From the NCBI GenBank assembly GCA_030373325.1, contig JAUCZB010000008.1, positions 62,001 to 126,000 on the forward strand: a DNA stretch of 64,000 bases. The letters are read 5' to 3'. Positions within the stretch are counted from its first letter, which is position 1. Every line of letters begins with the position of its first letter. The notes beneath the pieces were generated by a model, which was given only the letters and a program-made list of their open reading frames with translations, was not told the DNA's origin and did not search any database. Source of the stretch: Cyanobium sp. CZS25K (GTDB taxonomy: Bacteria > Cyanobacteriota > Cyanobacteriia > PCC-6307 > Cyanobiaceae). The position numbers were made by a program, and so were the translations under genes. Of the stretch, positions 28,942 to 37,475 are shown in pieces.

Positions 28942-30195
28942 TCAGCCCGGTGAAGGCCGACCCGCTGCCGGGGCGGACAGCCTCTCCCCTGGCAGGGGCA
29001 GGGGCGAGCGGGGCCGCTCCAGGGTGGCGATGAGCTGACCCATCAGCAGGGCGACCGCGTCGGCTTGCCCACGGCCATCCGGTCCGGCCAGGCCAGCGAA
29101 GAGGCTGCCGCCCGGATCGAGGTCGCCGGGATCGGTGGCCACCCAGCCGCCGTCCTGGGGCAGGCGCAACTCGAAGTGCAGATGCGGGCCGGTGCTCAGG
29201 CCCGTGCTGCCGACGCGGCCGATCACCTCGCCCTGGCGCACCATCTCGCCATCCTTGACGTAGAGCTCGGACAGGTGGCCGTAGAGGGTGCGGCGGCGGG
29301 GGCGGTCGTGCTCCAGCTCCACCGCCAGCCCATAGCCGCCCGCCAGGCCGCTGCTGACGACCCGTCCGGTGAGGGCCGCCACCACCGGTGTGCCCTCGGG
29401 CGCCGCCAGATCCCGGCCGGCGTGCATCAGCCAGCTGCCCAGGACCGGATGGAGGCGATAGCCGAAGCCGCTGGTGGTGACCGCCGAGCCGATCAGGGGA
29501 AACAGCAGCCGCTGGTTGCCGTTGCCGCCGATCGGGGCGGGACGGGGGGTGACACGGAAGACGTCGGTGAGCCGGAAGCTGCCACCGGCACCGGTCAGCA
29601 GGGCGCTGACGGGCACGCTGATCGGTGGCAGGGGGGACGCATCGATGCCGCCGAAGCCGAGGCCGAAGCCGCGGCCCCCGGCCACCAGATCGCCGTCTCC
29701 GCCCCCTTCGCTGAGCCCATCCTTGCGGCCGCGGCCGATGATGATCACACCGGTGCTGCATTCCTGGGCCGAGAGGGCCCCGGCGCGGCAGGCCTTGCTG
29801 CGGCTGGCGGCCTCCTGGGGTGACAACAGGGAGCCCCGCACCCGCACCCGCTCGGCGGGGGTGACCACCCCCTCCCGCACCAGGGCATCGAGGGAGGCAT
29901 CGAAGCGGCGGGCCGGCTCGGGACGGCGTTCGGCCGCTCCCGGTCGCAACGTGGACGGTGGGGCCTCACCGGTGAGGGGGGGAGGGGGTGCGAGCGGCTG
30001 AACGGGCGCCTGGGCCTCGGGGCGGGTGATCGGCTCCGCGATCCGCACCGAAGGACGCAACACCGGCGTCGGCGCGGGCTGCGTCGTCTCCTCGGCACCG
30101 GGAACGGCCTGGGCCAGCACCAGCGGCATGGCCAGCCAGGAGGCCGTGGCGCCGGCGGTGAGAGCCGTCAGGACGGTGAGGGGCTTGGGAGCCAT
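28942..30195 (-). CDS. M23 family peptidoglycan endopeptidase, secreted
   Basis: A 417-residue protein with an N-terminal signal or anchor helix (about 8-32), a Pro-rich region, and a C-terminal M23/LytM zinc peptidase domain from about residue 245. Metal ligands are visible in GSWLMHAGRDLAAP (His and Asp) and GPHLHFELR (HxH). LytM-type enzymes cleave peptide cross-links in murein or act as amidase activators. The start is ATG 30195; an earlier one in frame adds 14 Pro-rich residues ahead of the signal. Confidence 0.88.
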   Translation of the reverse strand: MAPKPLTVLTALTAGATASWLAMPLVLAQAVPGAEETTQPAPTPVLRPSVRIAEPITRPEAQAPVQPLAPPPPLTGEAPPSTLRPGAAERRPEPARRFDASLDALVREGVVTPAERVRVRGSLLSPQEAASRSKACRAGALSAQECSTGVIIIGRGRKDGLSEGGGDGDLVAGGRGFGLGFGGIDASPLPPISVPVSALLTGAGGSFRLTDVFRVTPRPAPIGGNGNQRLLFPLIGSAVTTSGFGYRLHPVLGSWLMHAGRDLAAPEGTPVVAALTGRVVSSGLAGGYGLAVELEHDRPRRRTLYGHLSELYVKDGEMVRQGEVIGRVGSTGLSTGPHLHFELRLPQDGGWVATDPGDLDPGGSLFAGLAGPDGRGQADAVALLMGQLIATLERPRSPLPLPGERLSAPAAGRPSPG

Positions 30196-30285
30196 GTCAG
30201 GGAAGGGCGCCGGCGGGCGTGCAGGGGGACGACCCAACGCCGGGATTGCTGAACGCCAGTGTACGGGGAGCGCTCATGGGGGTGC

Positions 30286-31116
30286 TCAGCCGGCGCCGAA
30301 ACCGCGTTGCAACACCCGCTCGCCGCGGCCATGCACCAGACGCAGGCCGCCGTCGGCCGCCAGCCCGGCGGGCCACCAATCGAGGCCGTCGAGGCGGATG
30401 GGGCCGGCGGGCAGCAGCAGTCGCCGCTCCGCCTCCCGCCGCACCTGCTCCGGCCTTCCGGCCGCGGCCATGGCCCACTCCAGGGCCGCCAGCACCTCAC
30501 CACACCAGAACAGCGGGTCGGAACGCCTTGAACCCAGCACCTCCGCCAGGGCCACGGCACCGGGCGGCACCCGGTTGGTGGCATTCAGCCCCACCCCCAT
30601 CCGGGCCCAGCGGCAGCTGCCCCCCCGCAGCCGCAGGCGGGGCAGCAGGCCCGCCAGCTTCAGGGGTCCGGCCGCGGCGCCCGCGTTCTGCCCCTGCGAC
30701 TCCTCGCCGGCGAGCAGCAGCAGATCGTTGGGCCACTTCAGTCGCACCGGCAGCCCCCGGGCCTCCAGCCGCAGGCAGAGCCCGACGGCCATCGCCAGAC
30801 CGGGGGCCGCGGCCGCCTCCACCACCGCAGGCCACGGCAGGGCCGCGCTCAGCCAGACCCCCCCGGGCGGGGAGCACCAGGGACGGCCCTGCTGGCCGCG
30901 GCCGAAGCGCTGGCGACGGGCGATCACGGCCCGGGGGGCTCCCAGAGGCCCGCCAGCCGCCAGCCGCGGGTCAGCGGCCAGCCAGCGATCGAGCAGGGTC
31001 TCGGTGCTGGCGCACACCGGCAGGGCCCGCAGCTGCCAGGGAAGGGGAACCACCGGCGCGCCGGGTGCCGCGGCCGCCAGCTGGCGCCGCCGGTGGGCGC
31101 CGATCGCGCCGATCAA
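30286..31116 (-). CDS. birA: Biotin-[acetyl-CoA-carboxylase] ligase
   Basis: A 276-residue ligase that makes biotinyl-AMP and transfers biotin to the carrier protein of acetyl-CoA carboxylase. Motifs: QRFGRGQQGRPW (the GRGxxGR biotinyl-AMP loop) near residue 72, VRLKWPNDLLL near residue 126, and GVGLNATN near residue 178. It lacks the N-terminal DNA-binding domain of E. coli BirA and so is not expected to be a repressor. Its start overlaps the aminotransferase stop by 4 bases. Confidence 0.92.
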   Translation of the reverse strand: MIGAIGAHRRRQLAAAAPGAPVVPLPWQLRALPVCASTETLLDRWLAADPRLAAGGPLGAPRAVIARRQRFGRGQQGRPWCSPPGGVWLSAALPWPAVVEAAAAPGLAMAVGLCLRLEARGLPVRLKWPNDLLLLAGEESQGQNAGAAAGPLKLAGLLPRLRLRGGSCRWARMGVGLNATNRVPPGAVALAEVLGSRRSDPLFWCGEVLAALEWAMAAAGRPEQVRREAERRLLLPAGPIRLDGLDWWPAGLAADGGLRLVHGRGERVLQRGFGAG

Positions 31117-32324
31117 GACCGGCGCAGCCAGTCGCCGATGCGGGCCGCGCCGGCCTCCAGCTCCGCCGCCGGATTCACCAGGGCCAGCCGCTGCCAGCCC
31201 TCGCCGCCGGGACCGAAGCCGTTGCCGGGGGTGAGGCAGACGCCGCTGCCCTGCAGCAGGGCCGCGCAGAAACGCTCCGAATCCAGACCCCGGGCCCGCG
31301 CCACTTCAGGGATCTGCAGCCACAGATAGAGCGCCATCGACGGCCGCCGCACCGGCCAGCCCTGGGCCTCGAGGGCGGCGGCCATGCGGTCGCGCCGCTC
31401 CCGGTAGACCGCCCGCAGCTGCTCCGGCCAGTGGGGGGCCTGCTCCAGGGCGGCGATGGCTCCGGCCTGCAGCGCCAAGGACTGGTTGAAGTCCACGACC
31501 CCCTTGAGCTGGCGCAGGGCTTTGATCAGCTCTTCGGCACCGATGGCGAAGGCGAGCCGGTAGCCCCCCAGGCACCAGCTCTTGGAGAAGGAGAAGAACT
31601 CGATGCCGCAGCGGCGCCAGGCGGGATGGCGCAGCAGGGCGGGAGCCTCCCCCTCCAGGGCCAGATCCACGTAGGGGTTGTCGTGGGCGAGGACGATGTC
31701 ATGGCGAAGGGCCCGCTCCACCGCCCCATCCAGCCAGGCCTGCTCGCCGGTGGTGGCGGTGGGGTTGTGGGGAAAACCGAGCACCATCAGCTTCAGGGAC
31801 TGCCACTGGCTGGGGGACAGCCGGTCGAAATCCGGCCGCCAGCCGGCCTCGGCCTCAAGGGGCAACAGCACCGGGTCGGCACTGGCCAGATGCAGCCCCC
31901 CCATGTGGGAGGGGTAGTAGGGGTCGAGCAGCAGGGCCCGATCCCCGGGATTGAGCACCGCCAGCGGCAGGTGGGCCGTACCCTCCTGGGAGCCCACCAG
32001 CAGCAGCACCTCCGCCTCCGGGTCGACCACCACGTCGAAACGACGCCGTGCCCATGCCGCCACCGCCTCACGGAACGGGAGGGTGGCGGCGTGGAGGCAG
32101 TACGAGGCACTCTCGGGCCGGCTCAGGCCGGCGGCGATGGCCTCAAGGGCGACGGCCGGCGGCTGGAGGTCGGTGGAGCCGAGGGAGAGATCCAGCAGCG
32201 GCGGCAGGGGGGAGCCGTCCGGGGCACGCTCCTCCAGCGTCCGGGCGAGGTAGGCGGCCTTGCGCTGGTCGTTGCGGGCGAAGACACCGCTGCCGAGCCG
32301 CGACAGGCGCTCAGAGATGGGCAT
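31113..32324 (-). CDS. Class I/II pyridoxal-phosphate aminotransferase
   Basis: A 403-residue fold-type I aminotransferase. The PLP lysine is in FFSFSKSWCLGGYR near residue 240; other marks are LLDLSLGSTDLQPP at the N terminus, LLLDPYYPSH, GFPHNPTATTG (Asn) and the Arg in the C-terminal half (WQRLALVN). It resembles LL-diaminopimelate and alanine/aspartate aminotransferases, but the substrate cannot be read with confidence. It overlaps thioredoxin (14 bases) and birA (4 bases), so all three are probably one transcript. Confidence 0.85.
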   Translation of the reverse strand: MPISERLSRLGSGVFARNDQRKAAYLARTLEERAPDGSPLPPLLDLSLGSTDLQPPAVALEAIAAGLSRPESASYCLHAATLPFREAVAAWARRRFDVVVDPEAEVLLLVGSQEGTAHLPLAVLNPGDRALLLDPYYPSHMGGLHLASADPVLLPLEAEAGWRPDFDRLSPSQWQSLKLMVLGFPHNPTATTGEQAWLDGAVERALRHDIVLAHDNPYVDLALEGEAPALLRHPAWRRCGIEFFSFSKSWCLGGYRLAFAIGAEELIKALRQLKGVVDFNQSLALQAGAIAALEQAPHWPEQLRAVYRERRDRMAAALEAQGWPVRRPSMALYLWLQIPEVARARGLDSERFCAALLQGSGVCLTPGNGFGPGGEGWQRLALVNPAAELEAGAARIGDWLRRS

Positions 32325-32661
32325 CCAGGAAAGCCTTGAGCTGGGACTGGGCCATGGCGCCTTCGTGGCGGGCCACTTCCTGGCCGGCGCGGAACAGGAT
32401 CAAGGTGGGTAACCCCTGCACCTTCAGGCTGTCGCGGCTGAGGGGGTTGGGGTCGGCCTCCAGCTTGCCGACCGTGAGAGCGCCGCCGGGGGCGTCGGCA
32501 TAGGCGGTGGCGGCCCAGGTCATCAGGGGGGCCATCAACCGGCAGGGGCCGCACCAGGAGGCCCAGACATCGACCAGCACCGCGCCCGGCGCCTCCAGAA
32601 CCGACGCCTGGAAGTTGGCATCGGTGAGGGCGAGCACGGGGGAGTCGACGTCGGTGGCCAC
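32311..32661 (-). CDS. Thioredoxin-like protein
   Basis: A 116-residue protein with one thioredoxin domain and the redox site WASWCGPCR near residue 35, plus the cis-Pro in QGLPTLILF near residue 83. A soluble disulfide reductant; no signal peptide. The segment between helix 2 and strand 3 is slightly longer than in TrxA of E. coli (YADAPGGALTVGKLEADPN), so it may be a divergent thioredoxin rather than the main one. It opens the thioredoxin-aminotransferase-birA series. Confidence 0.88.
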   Translation of the reverse strand: MATDVDSPVLALTDANFQASVLEAPGAVLVDVWASWCGPCRLMAPLMTWAATAYADAPGGALTVGKLEADPNPLSRDSLKVQGLPTLILFRAGQEVARHEGAMAQSQLKAFLDAHL

Positions 32662-32699
32662 GGCGTTGGAGGGGGGAGCGGTGGCCCGATTGTATGAAT

Positions 32700-33473
32700 T
32701 CAGAGCTTGTCGATGGACTGGCGCAGTTCCTCGAGCTCGGCGTTCACCTCGGCCACCTTCACCGGCTCCAGCTGGGGGGCCGGCCCCCCCTCCATGGGCA
32801 GGGAGATGGGGGTCTTGCCACCTTCGAGGCGGTTTTTGAGGGCCGCCAGCTCGTCGTCCACGTCGCTGCCCTCCAGGGCGGCGAACTGGCTTTCCAGATC
32901 GGCACCGGCCAGCTCGGCGGCGGCCTGGCTGCGGGCCTCCATGTTCAGCACCTTCTCCTCCATCTGGTCGAAGGCGGCCATCGAGCTGTTGGTGCTCAGG
33001 CTGCCCACGGCGTTCTGGAGCTGCTCCTGGGCCTGGGCCGCCTGGGCGCGGGCCTTGAGCATGTCTTTTTTCGTCTTGGCCTCGGCGATCTTGCCCTCGA
33101 GGGCGGTGAGGCTGCGCTTGAGGGTGTCGACCTGGGAGGCCTGGCCGTTGAGCTGGGCGTTGAGGGCGGCGGCGGTGTCGGTGTAGGTCTTGCGGCGGGA
33201 CAGGGACTCGCGGGCCAGATCCTCCTCACCCTTCTTCAGGGCCAGTTCCGCCCGCTCGTACCAGGTGCGGCTCTGGGCCTCGGCCTGCTCCGCCTGGTTC
33301 TGCAGCCGTTTCTGACTGGCGATGGCCGTGGCCACGGCCTGCCGCAGCTTGACCAGATCGGACTGCATGTCCGCCACGGACTGGTCGAGGATCTTGGCCG
33401 GATCCTCAGCCTTGCTCACCAGGTCGTTGAGGTTGGCGCGCAGAAGACGGCTCAGCCGATCGAAGAAACCCAT
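32700..33473 (-). CDS. vipp1: PspA/IM30 family protein, Vipp1
   Basis: A 257-residue coiled-coil protein of the ESCRT-III-like PspA/IM30 family, which binds and remodels the thylakoid and plasma membranes. It begins MGFFDRLSRLLRANLNDLV, the amphipathic membrane-binding helix, followed by long heptad-rich helices to about residue 220. The extra C-terminal helix (VNAELEELRQSIDKL) distinguishes Vipp1 from PspA. It stands between thioredoxin and the lipase gene. Confidence 0.92.
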   Translation of the reverse strand: MGFFDRLSRLLRANLNDLVSKAEDPAKILDQSVADMQSDLVKLRQAVATAIASQKRLQNQAEQAEAQSRTWYERAELALKKGEEDLARESLSRRKTYTDTAAALNAQLNGQASQVDTLKRSLTALEGKIAEAKTKKDMLKARAQAAQAQEQLQNAVGSLSTNSSMAAFDQMEEKVLNMEARSQAAAELAGADLESQFAALEGSDVDDELAALKNRLEGGKTPISLPMEGGPAPQLEPVKVAEVNAELEELRQSIDKL

Positions 33474-33574
33474 GGAGGCGGGGCCATTGCAGGTTTTGAG
33501 AGTAGCCAGAACCGGCCATCCGGTCTTCCCCGCCGATCAGCGGATTGCCGCACCCACACCCGGGCCTGCGGCCC

Positions 33575-34636
33575 TCAGCTGTTGCGGCGCCGAGCGTGGG
33601 CCTGCAGCTTGAGGGCGTAGTCGCCCATGGAATGGTCGGCCACCACCCCCTTACCCCTGGTGAGCAGGAAGCGGCGGACCACGACGCCGAAGCGCCAGAA
33701 CGCGTCCGGGCTCATCACCACCTTCAGGTCGCGGAAGGGGATCTGCTGGTCATCCGGGAGGTTGGCGGCATCGGAGAGGAACACGACGCTGCCGGAATGG
33801 GTGTAGCCGAAGAAGTTCCGCCGCAGGAACTCGGCGATCCGGAAGGTGCCGTTGATGGGGATCAGCCGGATCAGACTCAACAGGATCAGCAGGCTGTAGC
33901 CGAAGGGGATGCGGGTCACCCCGTCGGCGGCGTTCACGACCCGGTAGATGGGGGTTCGGATGGGGGCGAAGAAGGCGTCGTCGCCGGCCCGGGGGCAGCC
34001 GAAGGTGTAGGTGGCGCCGGTGCTGTCGGAGCCGAGATAGCGGGTGGCCACCAGGGCCAGGGCGCCGCCGAGGGAATGGCCCGTGATGTACAGGGGGAGG
34101 CCCGGATGGCGCGCCAGGGCGGCCTCCAGGGGAGCGCGCACCTTGTCGAAGGCGGCGAGGAACCCGGCATGGGCCCGGCCGCCGCCGGGGGCCGCCACCA
34201 GGTGGGCCCGCAGATCGGCGCTGATGTCGTGAATGCTGGTGACCTGGGTGCCGCGGAAGGCCAGCACGAGCATGCCGTCGGGTCCCCGGCTGGAGGGGAG
34301 ATCGAGGCGAACGAGGATCGCTTCGCTGCCCTGCACGGCGATGCCCTCGAGCAGTTCGAAGCCGGCCTGCTCCAGGGCGGAGGTCACCAGGCCGTCCACC
34401 TGCTGGCCGTTCTCGATGGCGGCAGCCACCAGTTCCCGCACCACCGCCTGCCCCCGCTGGCCGCGCGCCGCTTCGAGGATGCGGAGCACCAGTGCATCGA
34501 CCCCGATTTCCGCGGGCAGCTTCTCGTAAACGAGCCTGGCGATCTCCGCCAGAAGCCAGGCGGTGCGATCGGAATAGGCGGCGCGAAGAACCGGTACCTG
34601 GCGGATCAGCGTGGGATCGTCGAAGTAACCGGCCAT
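33575..34636 (-). CDS. Lipase class 3 family protein
   Basis: A 353-residue alpha/beta hydrolase. The nucleophile elbow is YITGHSLGGALA near residue 186, and a plausible acid and His follow (VNAADGVTRIPF and HSMGDY). An N-terminal helical domain of about 110 residues precedes the catalytic domain. The pattern FRGTQVTSIHDISADLRA is typical of class 3 (Lipase_3) proteins. No signal peptide, so it probably acts on membrane lipids from the cytoplasm. Confidence 0.85.
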   Translation of the reverse strand: MAGYFDDPTLIRQVPVLRAAYSDRTAWLLAEIARLVYEKLPAEIGVDALVLRILEAARGQRGQAVVRELVAAAIENGQQVDGLVTSALEQAGFELLEGIAVQGSEAILVRLDLPSSRGPDGMLVLAFRGTQVTSIHDISADLRAHLVAAPGGGRAHAGFLAAFDKVRAPLEAALARHPGLPLYITGHSLGGALALVATRYLGSDSTGATYTFGCPRAGDDAFFAPIRTPIYRVVNAADGVTRIPFGYSLLILLSLIRLIPINGTFRIAEFLRRNFFGYTHSGSVVFLSDAANLPDDQQIPFRDLKVVMSPDAFWRFGVVVRRFLLTRGKGVVADHSMGDYALKLQAHARRRNS

Positions 34637-34702
34637 GGCGGTGCCTCAGGGATGGAAGTCCTCTGGCCCTCAGCCTTGCCCAGCGGCCCGTCCCGTCAAC
34701 CC

Positions 34703-34716
34703 GGAAACCGGTTTCC
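34703..34716. promoter_or_regulatory. 14-bp perfect palindrome between divergent genes
   Basis: GGAAACC followed directly by GGTTTCC, a perfect palindrome in the 113-base gap between the lipase gene and the DciA-like gene, 66 and 33 bases from their starts. It is a candidate operator for one or both. Confidence 0.35.
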
Positions 34717-34749
34717 ATCACCGGCCGATGCACGCCTTAGCGTGGCTTG

Positions 34750-35337
34750 ATGGAGCCTTCCCGGTCCCACCAGCGCCGCTCTGCCGATCGCAGCAACTCC
34801 CGCGGCGGCTCACGCCGTCAGCGCGTCGAGGCGGTTCAGACGCGGCAGGTGGGCAACGTCGCGCTGCTGATGGCACCCGCCCGGCCACCGGCCAGCGCCC
34901 TGGCCAGCTGCCTGGACACCCTCCAGCAGGACTGGCGCCGCGAAGGCCATCTGGCCGCCCTGTGGCGGGACTGGCCGCGGATCGCCGGGCCCCAGCTGGC
35001 CCCCCACTGCCGCCCCCTGCAGCTGCAGGGGGGGCTGCTGACCGTGGGCGCGGCGCCGGGGCCCTGGCTGCAGGCCCTGCAGTACAACCGCCACCAGCTG
35101 CTGGGGGCCCTGAGGGGAGCCGGCTTCTCCGTGCGGGACGTGCGGGTGCAGCAGCACCACCCCGGCGCCCCGACCACCCCGGGAGGCCAGAGCGAGGCGG
35201 AGGTGTGGGCCGTCCATCCCAGCCGCTGCGACGTGCACGGCATGGCCGACTGCCCCGCCTGCGGCCGGCCGGCGCCCGCCGGGGAGATGGCCCGCTGGGG
35301 ACACTGCAGCTTCTGCCGCCGCGCCGATCTGGCCTGA
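34750..35337 (+). CDS. DciA-like (DUF721) protein with C-terminal zinc ribbon
   Basis: A 195-residue protein. Residues about 50-135 match the DUF721/DciA domain (LWRDWPRIAGPQLAPHCRPL, GGLLTVGAAPGPWLQALQYN); DciA loads the replicative helicase in bacteria that lack DnaC or DnaI. The C terminus has CPACGRP near residue 170 and CSFC some 18 residues later, a four-cysteine zinc ribbon. The N-terminal 40 residues are basic and probably disordered. The start is ATG 34750; a TTG lies one codon earlier. Confidence 0.75.
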   Translation: MEPSRSHQRRSADRSNSRGGSRRQRVEAVQTRQVGNVALLMAPARPPASALASCLDTLQQDWRREGHLAALWRDWPRIAGPQLAPHCRPLQLQGGLLTVGAAPGPWLQALQYNRHQLLGALRGAGFSVRDVRVQQHHPGAPTTPGGQSEAEVWAVHPSRCDVHGMADCPACGRPAPAGEMARWGHCSFCRRADLA

Positions 35338-35373
35338 GCTCCCGTCCCCTGGCACCGGCGAAGGCCCGGGGCC

Positions 35374-35895
35374 TCAGGGAAAGGGACGATCGTCGCCGGG
35401 CCCGAACAGGGCCCTCCAGGCGGCCTCCTGCTGCGCCGCGGCCTCGCTTCCCTCCAGGGGGAAACCGGCGAGGAAGTCCTTGTCGGCGGCGGGCTCGTAA
35501 GGCCCCTGCTTGATCTCCATCATCACGGCATCGGTCGTGAGGGCCACCAGGGTGTGGATGACGCCCTCGGCCAGCTCGATGCCGCGCAGGGGGCCTGCGG
35601 CGCTGATCCGCTCACGCTGCAGCACCCGTCCGCCGGCATCGAGCAGCAGCAGCCCCACCGCCCCCTGCAGGACGAGGAAGCACTCGAAACCGTCGCCGGG
35701 CTGGGCGCGCCGGTGGCGGTGGGGCCGGACGTAGGTGCCGGGCTGCAGCACATTGAGAAAGCGCTGCACCCGGTCGGCAGGGGCATGGAAGTTGTGGTTG
35801 CGGCGACGGCGAGGGGAGTCGGCGGCGGCGGCGGCCACCGCATCGAAGAGGTCCTGGTCGATGCGCTGGAGCGGGGACGGGGCGGCGGAATCCAT
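35374..35895 (-). CDS. WbuC-family cupin protein
   Basis: A 173-residue protein with a cupin barrel. N-terminal RRRNHNFHAPADRVQRFLNVL and YVRPHRHRRAQPGDGFECFLVLQG carry the metal-binding His residues and Glu, and GVIHTLVAL carries the last His. WbuC proteins are usually found in O-antigen clusters and their function is unknown; no such cluster is here. The start is ATG 35895; the longer open frame upstream lies over another gene. Confidence 0.78.
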   Translation of the reverse strand: MDSAAPSPLQRIDQDLFDAVAAAAADSPRRRRNHNFHAPADRVQRFLNVLQPGTYVRPHRHRRAQPGDGFECFLVLQGAVGLLLLDAGGRVLQRERISAAGPLRGIELAEGVIHTLVALTTDAVMMEIKQGPYEPAADKDFLAGFPLEGSEAAAQQEAAWRALFGPGDDRPFP

Positions 35896-35937
35896 CGCAG
35901 GGTCGGCGGCCCATAGATTGTGCGTCCGTCCAACGGC

Positions 35938-36945
35938 ATGGACGTCATGGGTGCTGGTCCGCGGGTGTCCTGGCAGGCGGCCGCACCGCTCCTTCTTCTC
36001 CTCGGCGCCGGCCAGGCCCTGCCCTCGGCAGCCCAACCGGGACCCAGGCCGGCGGCACCGGTCGCCACCTACACGATCGAAGCCACCACCTCGACGGGGA
36101 TGGGGGCGATGGGCGGGGCCGGCATGCTGCAGATGATGCTGGGGGGGGCGGCCCGTGATGGGCGCCACCAGCCGCCAGCTGGAGCTTCGGCTGCAGTCCC
36201 CGCAGACCGCCGCCAACCCCACGGCCGAGCACCGCATCCCGGCCGCCATGGCGATGGGGACGGCCCTGCCGCTGAAGAGCGGCGGCGACAGCCCCGGGCT
36301 CCAGGGCCGGGAGTGGAAGGAGGAGGACATCCCCGAGGCGAAGGACCGGCTGCTGATCTTCAGCGGTTGCGCCGAGAGCGCCGGCGCCGGCCAGCCCGGG
36401 ATCATCACCCTGCAGGGACTGACCACGGAGCAGCGACGCCAGGCGCTGTCGGGCCTGAAGCGGCTGGCGACCGCCACCGGCCGCGCGGGCACCACGGGCC
36501 GCTGGCCGGCGGGCGAGGAGGCCCCCGCGCTGCCGGCGCAGGCCTCCTGGTGGGGAGCCATGTGGTGGCCGGCAACTACGCCCCTGAGATCCGCTTCCAG
36601 GTGGGCAGCGGCAACGACTTCCTGGCGCCGGTGAAGCTGGCGAGCACCCCGGCCGGCGGCGCCCAGCGGCTGAGCTGGTCGGCCATTCCCACCGCCCTCG
36701 GCTACCAGGCGACGGCCACGGGCATGGGGCGCCAGGAGGGCGACATCGTGATGGGGACTTCAAGCGAGCTGCCCATGGCCGACAGCGCCGTGCCGGATGA
36801 CCTGAGGGCCCCGGAAGCGGCCCGGCTGGTGCAGCGCGGGGTGCTGCTGGGGGAAGGCATGGAGCGCCTCGATCCGGGCTCCGGCGAAGGCCAGGAGGCG
36901 CCTGCCCCCAAAGGTGGGGGCTTCAACCTGTTCAAGCTGTTCTGA
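35938..36945 (+). pseudogene. Secreted hypothetical protein gene with two compensating frameshifts
   Basis: The first frame gives a signal peptide (APLLLLLGAGQALPSAA) and continues to GMLQMMLGG, then meets an 8-G run at 36141-36148. Dropping one G continues in the next frame as TSRQLELRLQSPQTAA, LPLKSGG and DRLLIFSGCAES, open for about 390 bases. Near 36545, adding one C (TCCTGG to TCCCTGG) restores the first frame, which continues SHVVAGNYAPEIRFQVG to the C terminus FNLFKLF. Both outer and middle parts look like parts of one protein that I recall from proteobacterial hypothetical proteins. Either a true pseudogene or two assembly errors. Confidence 0.6.
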
Positions 36946-36990
36946 TCGGTTCCACGCCCGTTGGCCGGCCAGCCGGCCAGGAGGCTGCCG

Positions 36991-37386
36991 TCACCCGCCC
37001 CGGCGCCCCTGGCTGAGGCTGAGCGTGCCGCCGGGACCGACTTCGATCCGCACCTCTTCCCCGTACTGGCCGTTGGTGACGTAGCCCTCGGCGGTCCGCA
37101 GCCGGGTGCCGTCCGCCAGCTCGCCCTCGATCACGAAACTCGCATCGGAGACGATGCGGAAGGAACGGCTGACCGCCGTCCCAGCGGCGATCGGCTCGAA
37201 CCGCAGCGTCTCCCAGGGCAGGGACACCTGCAGGGACACGATCGTGCGGCCGCTCCTGTTGATGACCGTGAGCGCGTTGCGGGTGTGCTCCCGGAACGCG
37301 ACGCCGGCGCCCATGGCCGCCGGCAGGCCTGCGGCCGCCGCCAGCGCCAGGAACGAGCGTCGGGGGAGTCGGGCCACAGGCAGCAC
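36991..37386 (-). CDS. Small secreted protein with twin-arginine-like signal
   Basis: A 131-residue protein from GTG 37386. It starts with ARLPRRSFLALAAAAGLPAAM, a double-arginine signal peptide cleaved perhaps near residue 27. The mature part is a beta-rich domain of about 100 residues (ALTVINRSGRTIVSLQVSLP, GYVTNGQYGEEVRIEVG). No cysteines after the signal. No family is recognised. It lies between the frameshifted gene and the divergent SDR gene. Confidence 0.55.
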   Translation of the reverse strand: MLPVARLPRRSFLALAAAAGLPAAMGAGVAFREHTRNALTVINRSGRTIVSLQVSLPWETLRFEPIAAGTAVSRSFRIVSDASFVIEGELADGTRLRTAEGYVTNGQYGEEVRIEVGPGGTLSLSQGRRGG

Positions 37387-37475
37387 TCTGGCAGGGCCGG
37401 AATCGGCGGCTCGCAGCCAGGCCTCCGTAGCCTTGGCCAGCCTGGCACCCTTCCGGCACCCCCAGGAGTCCGCCC

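Noticed and set aside
33061..33080. A T run that could be a terminator.
   Set aside because: It lies inside vipp1 codons for Lys residues and has no GC-rich hairpin before it.
35938..36945. Programmed ribosomal frameshifting in the secreted protein gene.
   Set aside because: Two opposite shifts would both be needed and only the first site is a homopolymer; decay or sequence error explains it more simply.
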